Source of the DNA: Pseudomonas moorei
GTDB taxonomy: Bacteria; Pseudomonadota; Gammaproteobacteria; Pseudomonadales; Pseudomonadaceae
Assembly: GCF_008801475.1 (NCBI RefSeq)
Contig: NZ_VZPP01000009.1
Location: 1-64,000, forward strand
Direction of reading: 5' to 3'
Length of the DNA stretch: 64,000 nucleotides
The notes under the pieces: generated by a model
Told to the model about the DNA's origin: nothing
The model's database searches: none
What the model saw: only the letters and a program-made list of their open reading frames with translations
Shown here: in pieces, positions 57,772-64,000 of the stretch
How positions within the stretch are numbered: the first letter of the stretch is position 1
Layout: every line of letters starts with the position of its first letter
Position numbers and translations under genes: made by a program

Positions 57772-58008
57772 CTACTGATCGGGATAGTCTGCCGCAGCGG
57801 CTTCCAGCCATTGCGGCAGGTCTCGACGCTTGATCTTTTGCGCTTGAGCGTTCGCCAGTTGCTGGAGCATGAACGCTTTTTTCCGCTCGTCCTTTCCGGC
57901 CAGTGCCAGAGCCAGATCGCGGTCCATCCAGCGTTTGATCCGCACGTACAACCACCCATGGAAGTACAAACCGGCAACCGTAGTGACGACAATGATAAAG
58001 TAATCCAT
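57772..58008 (-). CDS. Small membrane-anchored hypothetical protein
   Basis: A 78-residue protein with one N-terminal hydrophobic helix (DYFIIVVTTVAGLYFHGWLYV) and a charged helical cytoplasmic tail (KRWMDRDLALALAGKDERKKAFML...). I do not recognise a characterised family, but similar small genes accompany pdxH in pseudomonads. It is convergent with pdxH, five bases apart. Confidence 0.65.
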   Translation of the reverse strand: MDYFIIVVTTVAGLYFHGWLYVRIKRWMDRDLALALAGKDERKKAFMLQQLANAQAQKIKRRDLPQWLEAAAADYPDQ

Positions 58009-58176
58009 GAAAATCCTGGGTCAGTCGCGCAGATCGAAGAATTTCCCGCTACCGTGTGATGAAATTCGTGAAAGTGCCTGTACATGTCCTGAATCAAAAC
58101 ATTTTTATCCGGGCGATGCCGTGACAGGCGTCAAGCCTCGGAGTTAAATGATTACTTGTCCTTTGGAGTTGATGCT

Positions 58177-58641
58177 ATGCGTAAGTCTGTTTTGCTGGTT
58201 GCTTCCTTTTCCACGATGGCGATGTTGCTCGCCGGCTGCCAATCGAGCCTGACCGGTGACTCCTACTCCCGTGACGAAGCGCGTCGCGTGCAGACCGTTC
58301 GCATGGGCACCATCGAATCCCTGCGTCCGGTGAAAATCGAAGGTACCAAGACCCCAATCGGCGGCGCTGCCGGTGCAGTCGTTGGCGGCGTTGGCGGTAG
58401 CGCCATCGGTGGCGGCAAGGGCAGCATCGTCGCTGCGGTCATCGGCGCAGTCGCCGGCGGCCTGGTGGGTTCGGCAGCCGAAGAAGGCCTGACTCGTACC
58501 CAAGGTGTCGAGATCACCGTACGCGAAGACGACGGCAGCATGCGCGCCTATGTCCAGGAAGTTCAGCCGAACGAAGTGTTCCGCGTGGGTGAGCGTGTAC
58601 GCATTTCCACCGTTGGCGGGACCAGCCGCGTTTCGCACTAA
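58177..58641 (+). CDS. Glycine-zipper 2TM lipoprotein (SlyB/Pcp-like)
   Basis: A 154-residue outer-membrane lipoprotein with lipobox LLAGCQSS. A rick_17kDa-type glycine-zipper region (GGAAGAVVGGVGGSAIGGG..VIGAVAGGLVGSAAEEGLTR) forms two short helices. The C-terminal part ITVREDDG..VGERVRIS is a beta domain. SlyB-type proteins support the envelope under PhoPQ stress. TTGGAG precedes the start at 58177. Confidence 0.85.
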   Translation: MRKSVLLVASFSTMAMLLAGCQSSLTGDSYSRDEARRVQTVRMGTIESLRPVKIEGTKTPIGGAAGAVVGGVGGSAIGGGKGSIVAAVIGAVAGGLVGSAAEEGLTRTQGVEITVREDDGSMRAYVQEVQPNEVFRVGERVRISTVGGTSRVSH

Positions 58642-58660
58642 GCCAGAATAAGCGTTAAAG

Positions 58661-58696
58661 AAAACCCCGATCAGGTGAACTGGTCGGGGTTTTTTG
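58661..58696 (+). terminator. Terminator of the glycine-zipper gene
   Basis: AAAACCCCGATCA and TGGTCGGGGTTTT with a seven-base loop and a T run, 20 bases past the stop. Confidence 0.9.
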
Positions 58697-58782
58697 TTGG
58701 TGAAGCGGTTGTTCTGGCTGAGCCGGGCTACCTTGTGGCTTCCGGTTGGCTCTTTGACGACCTTAAAAGTGGCCTCTGATTC

Positions 58783-59970
58783 TCAGGATGGCAACGCAGC
58801 GTGCTTGCGACTCGACATCGCCGTCACCGCATAACCGATCAACGCAGCCAGTATCGAACCGGTCAAAATCCCCATCCGATCCATACCCGCATAGTCGCTG
58901 ACACCCGGTTCGAAGGCCAGGGAGCCGACAAACAGGCTCATGGTGAATCCGATCCCACAGAGGACCGCTACACCCAGCACCTGACCCCAGTTGGCACCTT
59001 GGGGCAGGGCGGCGATGCCGATTTTTACCGCGAGCCAGGTCAGGCCGAATACGCCGAGGGTCTTGCCCAGCAACAGGCCGACCGCGATGCCCATTGGCAC
59101 GTGGTGGGTGAAGCTCTCGACGGTGACGCCGCTTAGGGACAGGCCGGCGTTGGCGAAGGCGAACAGTGGCAGGATGCCGTAGGCCACCCATGGGTGGAGG
59201 GCATGCTCCAGGTTCAGCAGTGGTGAGGGTTCGGCGTTTTTCGTGCGCAACGGGATGCAGAACGCCAGAGTGACGCCGGCCAGCGTCGCGTGGACACCAC
59301 TCTTGAGAACGCATACCCACAGGATCAAACCGATGATCATGTAAGGACCGAGCTTGACCACGCCGAGCCGGTTCATCGCGATCAATGCAACAATGCACGT
59401 CCCGGCGAGTGCCAGTGAAAGGGTCGACAGGGTTCCCGAGTAGAAGATCGCGATGACGATGATCGCGCCCAGGTCATCAATGATGGCCAGGGTCATCAAA
59501 AACAGTTTCAGTGATACCGGCACGCGCTTGCCCAGCAGTGCAAGGACACCAAGGGCGAAGGCGATATCAGTCGCCATTGGAATGGCCCAACCACTGAGCG
59601 CGGCGGGGTTGTCACGGTTGAAAAACCAGTAGACCAGAGCCGGCACGACCATGCCGCCAATTGCTGCGGCACCGGGCAGGACGACCTGCGAAGGTTTCGA
59701 TAACTGACCGTCGAGGACCTCGCGCTTCACCTCCAGGCCGATCAGCAGGAAGAACAGGGCCATCAAGCCGTCGTTGATCCAGAGTAGCGCCGGTTTGGCG
59801 ATTTGCAGCGCACCGATCTGCGCCACCACCGGAGTATCCAGAAAGCTGCTGTACAGCCATGACAGCGGCGAGTTGTTGATGACTAAAGCGAGGGCAGCCG
59901 CAGCGATCAGTAACAGACCGCTGGCAGCTTCCAACTGAAAGAAACGCGTGAAAGTGCTACGCAGAGGCAA
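58783..59970 (-). CDS. nhaA: Na+/H+ antiporter NhaA
   Basis: A 395-residue inner-membrane antiporter with twelve predicted helices. It exchanges two protons for one sodium ion and keeps pH and salt balance. Signature blocks are NDGLMALFFLLIGLEVKRE, PMATDIAFALGVLALLG and the aspartate pair in LAIIDDLGAIIVIA. Length is normal. It is divergent from the cysteine-synthase-like gene. The AT-rich gap 59971-60220 holds likely promoters but no recognised regulator site. Confidence 0.97.
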   Translation of the reverse strand: MPLRSTFTRFFQLEAASGLLLIAAAALALVINNSPLSWLYSSFLDTPVVAQIGALQIAKPALLWINDGLMALFFLLIGLEVKREVLDGQLSKPSQVVLPGAAAIGGMVVPALVYWFFNRDNPAALSGWAIPMATDIAFALGVLALLGKRVPVSLKLFLMTLAIIDDLGAIIVIAIFYSGTLSTLSLALAGTCIVALIAMNRLGVVKLGPYMIIGLILWVCVLKSGVHATLAGVTLAFCIPLRTKNAEPSPLLNLEHALHPWVAYGILPLFAFANAGLSLSGVTVESFTHHVPMGIAVGLLLGKTLGVFGLTWLAVKIGIAALPQGANWGQVLGVAVLCGIGFTMSLFVGSLAFEPGVSDYAGMDRMGILTGSILAALIGYAVTAMSSRKHAALPS

Positions 59971-60220
59971 GGTTGCTCTCCATCGATGAATTAAAAAGGT
60001 GGGACACCCTAACCCGTACGGTTAGTTGTTAAAACAAAAGTTATATTCTTTTTTGTTATATGTCGTTACAACGCGATCGTCCTGCAAGGTCATGAGCCTA
60101 GCAGTTGCCGGGCGTATTGAAGCTCAGCTGTACCTGTGCGTGATGTAGGATTTTTCCTAAGCTTGATGGCTGAGGCTTGCGACAAGGCCGACTCCTGCCC
60201 GATTTCACGAGAAAACCATC

Positions 60221-61315
60221 ATGAGCGACAACCGACAGTGGGCCCGCGAAGCCATCCGGATCATTGAAGCCGACTTCCAGCGCAGCGCCGACACCCACCT
60301 GATCCCTTTGCCGCTGCCGGGTTTTCCGGGCATCGAGTTGTACTTCAAGGATGAATCAAGCCATCCCACTGGCAGCCTCAAGCACCGTCTGGCCCGTTCA
60401 TTATTCCTTTATGCCCTGTGTAACGGCTGGCTCAAGCCCGGCGCGCCGGTGATCGAGGCGTCCAGCGGCTCGACGGCGATTTCCGAGGCGTACTTCGCCC
60501 GCATGCTGGGCTTGCCGTTCATTGCCGTTATGCCGGCAACCACCTCCAGGGAAAAAATCGCACAGATCGCTTTCTATGGCGGCCAGAGTCATTTGGTGGA
60601 TGATCCGACACAGATCTATGCCGAGTCCGAGCGCCTGGCCCGTGAACACGATGGGCATTTCATCGATCAGTTCACATACGCCGAACGCGCCACCGACTGG
60701 CGGGCGAACAACAACATCGCCGAATCAATTTTCCAGCAGATGCGTTTCGAGCAGCACCCAGAGCCGAGCTGGCTGATTTCCAGCCCTGGCACCGGCGGCA
60801 CCACGGCGACCCTGGGGCGCTATGTGCGTTATCGCCAGCATTGCACCCGCGTGCTGTGTGCCGATGCCGAGCGTTCGGTGTTTTTTGATTATTACCAGAG
60901 CGGCGACGCCAGCTTGCGCCTGCCTCATGGCTCACGCATTGAGGGCATAGGCCGGCCACGGGTAGAGGCATCGTTTCTGCCCAAGGTGATCGACGCGATG
61001 GTCAAGGTGCCGGATGCATTGTCACTGGCGGCCATGCATTACCTGGCCGAGCGTCTGGGTCGTCATGTGGGCGGATCAAGCGGGACCAATCTGATCGGGG
61101 CATTGATGGCGGCACAGCAGATGGCCGCGGCGGGAGAGACAGGGTCGATCGTGGCGATTTTGTGCGATGGCGGTGAGCGCTATGCCACGACTTACTACGA
61201 TCAGGATTGGCTCAAGGCCGAGGGGTACGCGTTGAGCGGGTTGATCGAATCGGTTGCGGCAACGGTCGAGCGCGGCGAGCCCCTGCCGGCCAGCATTCTG
61301 CGCGCCAATATCTGA
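60221..61315 (+). CDS. PLP-dependent cysteine-synthase-family enzyme
   Basis: A 364-residue fold-type II PLP enzyme. The lysine that holds PLP is in SHPTGSLKHRLA, the phosphate loop is SPGTGGTT, and EASSGSTAISEAYFAR sits where synthases have SGNTG. The Ser-for-Asn change (SSGSTA) differs from CysK. Members may act as cysteine desulfhydrases or beta-synthases. AGCGTACC-type sulfur regulation was not recognised. ATG 60221 is preceded by a weak site (GAAAACC). Confidence 0.8.
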   Translation: MSDNRQWAREAIRIIEADFQRSADTHLIPLPLPGFPGIELYFKDESSHPTGSLKHRLARSLFLYALCNGWLKPGAPVIEASSGSTAISEAYFARMLGLPFIAVMPATTSREKIAQIAFYGGQSHLVDDPTQIYAESERLAREHDGHFIDQFTYAERATDWRANNNIAESIFQQMRFEQHPEPSWLISSPGTGGTTATLGRYVRYRQHCTRVLCADAERSVFFDYYQSGDASLRLPHGSRIEGIGRPRVEASFLPKVIDAMVKVPDALSLAAMHYLAERLGRHVGGSSGTNLIGALMAAQQMAAAGETGSIVAILCDGGERYATTYYDQDWLKAEGYALSGLIESVAATVERGEPLPASILRANI

Positions 61316-61330
61316 CACACCGAAAACCAA

Positions 61331-61420
61331 TGTGAGAGCGGGCTTGCTCGCGAATACCGGGTCACATTCAATAGAGATATTGACTGATCAACCGCATTCG
61401 CGAGCAAGCCCGCTCCCACC
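61331..61420. repeat. REPIN
   Basis: TGTGAGAGCGGGCTTGCTCGCGAAT and ATTCGCGAGCAAGCCCGCTCCCACC form inverted arms around about 40 bases. Confidence 0.9.
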
Positions 61421-61431
61421 TTTGATTTGTA

Positions 61432-63045
61432 TCAGGCTTGCAGGCCGAGAATATCCCGTGCCACGGCTTCGGCAATGCGAATGCCATCGACACCCGCCGA
61501 CAGAATCCCACCCGCATAACCCGCGCCTTCACCGGCCGGGAACAAGCCCTTCACGTTCAGGCTTTGCAACGACTCGTTACGGGTAATGCGTAGCGGCGAC
61601 GAAGTACGGGTTTCGATACCGGTCAACACCGCATCATGCAGCGAATAACCACGGATCTGTTTCTCGAACGCCGGCAAGGCTTCGCGAATCGCTTCGATGG
61701 CGAATGCCGGCAGGGCCAGGGCCAGGTCACCCAAGGCAACGCCCGGTTTGTAGGACGGCTCGACAGTGCCCAGTTCGGTGGACGGCTTGCCGGCAATGAA
61801 GTCGCCGACCAGCTGCGCCGGGGCTTCATAGTTGCTGCCGCCCAGCACAAAGGCGTGGGACTCCAGGCGTTCCTGCAACTCGATACCCGCCAGTGGACCG
61901 CCCGGGTAATCGACTTCCGGGGTAATGCCGACGACGATCCCGGAGTTGGCGTTGCGCTCGTTGCGCGAGTACTGGCTCATGCCGTTGGTAACGACGCGAT
62001 TCGGTTCGGAGGTCGCCGCCACCACCGTGCCGCCTGGGCACATGCAGAAGCTGTACACCGAGCGACCGTTCTTGGCGTGGTGCACCAGTTTGTAGTCGGC
62101 GGCGCCGAGTTTCGGGTGCCCGGCGTATTTGCCAAGGCGTGCGCGGTCGATCAGCGATTGCGGGTGCTCGATGCGGAAGCCCACCGAGAACGGCTTGGCT
62201 TCCATGAACACGCCGCGGCCATGCAGCATGCGGAAGGTGTCGCGGGCACTGTGGCCGAGGGCCAGAATCACATGCCTGGAGTGGATTTGCTCGCCACCAT
62301 TGAGTTCGACACCAACCAGTTGACCGTCTTCGATCAACACATCGGTAACCCGCTGCTGGAAGCGTACTTCGCCGCCCAGGGCGCGAATCTGCTCACGCAT
62401 GTTTTCCACAACGCCAGTCAGTCGGAACGTACCGATGTGCGGTTTGCTGACGTAGAGGATTTCTTCCGGCGCACCGGCCTTGACGAACTCATGCAGGACT
62501 TTGCGACCGAGGAATTTCGGATCCTTGATCTGGCTGTAAAGCTTGCCGTCGGAGAATGTCCCGGCGCCGCCTTCACCGAACTGCACATTGGACTCGGGAT
62601 TGAGCACGCTTTTGCGCCACAGGCCCCAGGTGTCCTTGGTGCGCTGGCGCACTTCGGTACCGCGTTCGAGGATGATCGGCTTGAAACCCATCTGAGCCAG
62701 CAGCAGCCCGGCAAAGATCCCGCAGGGGCCGAAGCCGACGACGATCGGGCGGACGCTCAGGTCAGCCGGCGCCTGGCCGACCATTTTGTAACTGACATCC
62801 GGTGCCACGTTGACGTTACGGTCATCGGCGAACTTGTGCAGAACCGAGACCTCATCGCGCACGGTGAGGTCGATGGTGTAGATGAAGCACAGCTCGGAAG
62901 ATTTCTTGCGCGCATCGTAGCTGCGCTTGAACAGGGTGAAGTCGAGCAGGTCATCACTGGCAATGCCCAGGCGCTGCACAATGGCAGGGCGCAGGTCATC
63001 ATCGGGATGGTCGATCGGCAACTTGAGTTCGGTGATTCGTAACAT
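61432..63045 (-). CDS. NAD(P)/FAD-dependent oxidoreductase (YtfT/UCP038984 type)
   Basis: A 537-residue flavoprotein. Its N-terminal 85 residues form a small domain (MLRITELKLPIDHP..), followed by the FAD dinucleotide site VVGFGPCGIFAGLLLAQMG. GEGGAGTFSDGKLYSQI and the C-terminal FPAGEGAGYAGGILSAGVDGIRIAEAV are strong family blocks. Substrate is unknown; relatives are listed as FAD-dependent dehydrogenases. ATG 63045 is chosen; the longer open frame upstream has no homology. It is a single gene. Confidence 0.85.
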   Translation of the reverse strand: MLRITELKLPIDHPDDDLRPAIVQRLGIASDDLLDFTLFKRSYDARKKSSELCFIYTIDLTVRDEVSVLHKFADDRNVNVAPDVSYKMVGQAPADLSVRPIVVGFGPCGIFAGLLLAQMGFKPIILERGTEVRQRTKDTWGLWRKSVLNPESNVQFGEGGAGTFSDGKLYSQIKDPKFLGRKVLHEFVKAGAPEEILYVSKPHIGTFRLTGVVENMREQIRALGGEVRFQQRVTDVLIEDGQLVGVELNGGEQIHSRHVILALGHSARDTFRMLHGRGVFMEAKPFSVGFRIEHPQSLIDRARLGKYAGHPKLGAADYKLVHHAKNGRSVYSFCMCPGGTVVAATSEPNRVVTNGMSQYSRNERNANSGIVVGITPEVDYPGGPLAGIELQERLESHAFVLGGSNYEAPAQLVGDFIAGKPSTELGTVEPSYKPGVALGDLALALPAFAIEAIREALPAFEKQIRGYSLHDAVLTGIETRTSSPLRITRNESLQSLNVKGLFPAGEGAGYAGGILSAGVDGIRIAEAVARDILGLQA

Positions 63046-63140
63046 GACGGGATCCGGTTCGCGGGGCGCACAACTGCGCCAGGGCGTTTGAAGCCGGCGA
63101 TTATAAGCCTCAAACGCCCGGTCCCGTGAGGCAAAAACGA

Positions 63141-63806
63141 TCAGTCGTTGCGCGAACCGCCGAAATACCCGCAGCCACGCTGTACCTGCCCATCGATGCG
63201 CAACTCGGCACTCATGTGCTGAATACTGCCGGTGCTGCCGTCGACGCAGCGTTGCGGCGCGACCCACAGTTCGATGTGCTGATTGTTGGCTTCGGTGCTG
63301 AGGTTGAAGCGGCCATCGCCCAGTTGTTCTTCGACATACGGGACGGCGAGGGGAGGCTGGCCGGCACGGTCGATGACCATGCCCTTGCCGCTGACTTTGA
63401 CGTTCCACTCCGGGGAATGGCCGGCGGCGCGCAGGATCAGCAATTTGAAGTTGGGATCGTCACAGGCCGTGCCCGAGCGCTCGACGCGGTACAGCGTTTC
63501 CAGGTCGAACTGACCGTCGCCGCTGCCGGAAACGATCCGCCCGCGCACGTCGGCAAACAGCGTTCCCCGGGTATCGGCCAGGCTGGCCGCCTGTTGCAGG
63601 ACGCTGGTGCCGCCTGTGTCGTTGACCACATAACGACGCTGTTCGCCGCAAGGCTGGAACAACAGCTTGCCATCGGCTGCGCTCAACTGGCCTTGCAGGC
63701 GGGTCTGGCCGACATGGGAGGCGCTTTCACGCGAGCCGTCGACTAACTGGCAGGCGGCGAACAACGGAAGCAGGGCAACGAGGACTAAGGAACGGGCGGC
63801 ACGCAT
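63141..63806 (-). CDS. Putative lipoprotein (COG3650-like)
   Basis: A 221-residue lipoprotein with signal MRAARSLVLVALLPLFAAC. The mature part contains FQPCGEQRRYVVND and AAGHSPEWNVKVSGKGMVI, which suggest MliC/META-type beta folds, and ends in a cysteine-rich stretch. Function is unknown. The start at 63806 follows GGAG-type purines; an ATG 18 bases upstream is possible. Confidence 0.75.
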   Translation of the reverse strand: MRAARSLVLVALLPLFAACQLVDGSRESASHVGQTRLQGQLSAADGKLLFQPCGEQRRYVVNDTGGTSVLQQAASLADTRGTLFADVRGRIVSGSGDGQFDLETLYRVERSGTACDDPNFKLLILRAAGHSPEWNVKVSGKGMVIDRAGQPPLAVPYVEEQLGDGRFNLSTEANNQHIELWVAPQRCVDGSTGSIQHMSAELRIDGQVQRGCGYFGGSRND

Positions 63807-63865
63807 CTTGGGGTCTCCTGACAAGTGCCGCCACGTTACTCAGCCTGACCGTTCATCACAAGGCT

Positions 63866-64000
63866 TTAGCCCACGTGAATGGTCTGGCCTGTCTGCAGGC
63901 CTTCCACGCTTTTGGCGTAGGCCAGTGCGACATCCGCCGCAGGAACCGGTTTGAAACCACGGAAGTACGGCGCGTATTTGCCCATGGCTTCAGCCAGCAC
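63866..64000 (-). CDS. 3' end of a dehydrogenase-like gene (partial)
   Basis: The last 44 codons of a minus-strand gene extend past the right edge. They read AMGKYAPYFRGFKPVPAADVALAYAKSV... and end GQTIHVG. PAADVALAYAKSVEGLQTGQ resembles the end of atypical short-chain dehydrogenases or NAD(P)-binding epimerase-like proteins. The cofactor site is outside the window, so the class is tentative. Confidence 0.5.
   Translation of the reverse strand: MLAEAMGKYAPYFRGFKPVPAADVALAYAKSVEGLQTGQTIHVG

Noticed and set aside
61636..63042. 468-codon plus-strand frame antisense to the FAD oxidoreductase
   Set aside because: Shadow frame rich in Ala, Gly and His without motifs; the opposite strand has clear FAD signatures.

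Overview
The window is chromosomal DNA of a Pseudomonas of the P. fluorescens group. Pointers are the gene orders fdxA-mutS-(tailocin locus)-cinA-recA-recX, erdR-dgkA, finR/fpr and the aot transporter operon. Others are an alanyl-phosphatidylglycerol synthase/hydrolase pair, CTG-N10-CAG LexA boxes, and many REP/REPIN palindromes between genes. Most of the window is core or near-core genome with few mobile traces. No insertion sequence, integrase, CRISPR array or intact prophage was seen.

Layout. 0-8 kb: fdxA and mutS on the minus strand. Then comes the mutS-cinA interval, which in related strains holds R-type tailocins; here it is reduced to a PrtR-type repressor, a holin and a 36-residue scrap of a GH19 endolysin. 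cinA/pncC, recA (LexA box) and recX follow, then a LOG-family gene preceded by a 130-nt multi-hairpin element. 8.6-19 kb: a small hypothetical gene, a PA3611-family secreted protein, tapT, erdR-dgkA, finR and fpr (divergent), trmO, rhlG, DUF1456, an RsuA-type pseudouridine synthase, a GNAT and rimO. 19-33 kb: kup, the acvB-mprF lipid pair, two initiator tRNA genes in a direct duplication, LexA-controlled dinB, a lipoprotein, proS, ampG, an alkyltransferase-like gene and a DUF481 gene. 33-36 kb: a cold-shock gene, dcd, and a short accessory stretch with two unrecognised small proteins and perfect palindromes. 35.6-40 kb: the aotJQMOP amino-acid ABC operon behind a likely sigma-54 promoter. 40-46 kb: a broken ATP-dependent DNA ligase between REPINs, an Ntn-hydrolase acylase lipoprotein, an isochorismatase-fold protein lacking its cysteine, two SEC-C proteins and a LEA-type lipoprotein. 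46-58.6 kb: tandem OmpA-type lipoproteins, DUF1145 plus a collagen-like protein, CopD-like protein, dinG (LexA box), a GH42/agarase-like enzyme with a low-complexity insert, an EstA-type serine hydrolase, a third OmpA-type lipoprotein with a histone-like tail, pdxH and a glycine-zipper lipoprotein. 58.8-64 kb: nhaA, a cysteine-synthase-like enzyme, an FAD-dependent oxidoreductase, a lipoprotein, and the 3' end of a dehydrogenase-like gene at the right edge.

How genes work together. recA, dinB and dinG each have a LexA-type box and form the visible SOS set, joined by recX and mutS in DNA maintenance. mprF and acvB are translationally coupled and probably set the level of aminoacylated phosphatidylglycerol. 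aotJQMOP is one transport operon. Envelope proteins are unusually dense between 44 and 59 kb.

Most promising for follow-up are the eroded tailocin locus with its shared ATGCAT operators, the multi-hairpin element at 8227-8356, the sigma-54 signature upstream of aotJ, the REPIN-bounded ligase remnant, and envelope proteins with odd low-complexity domains. All product names rest on reading motifs and on remembered family features; no database search was run.
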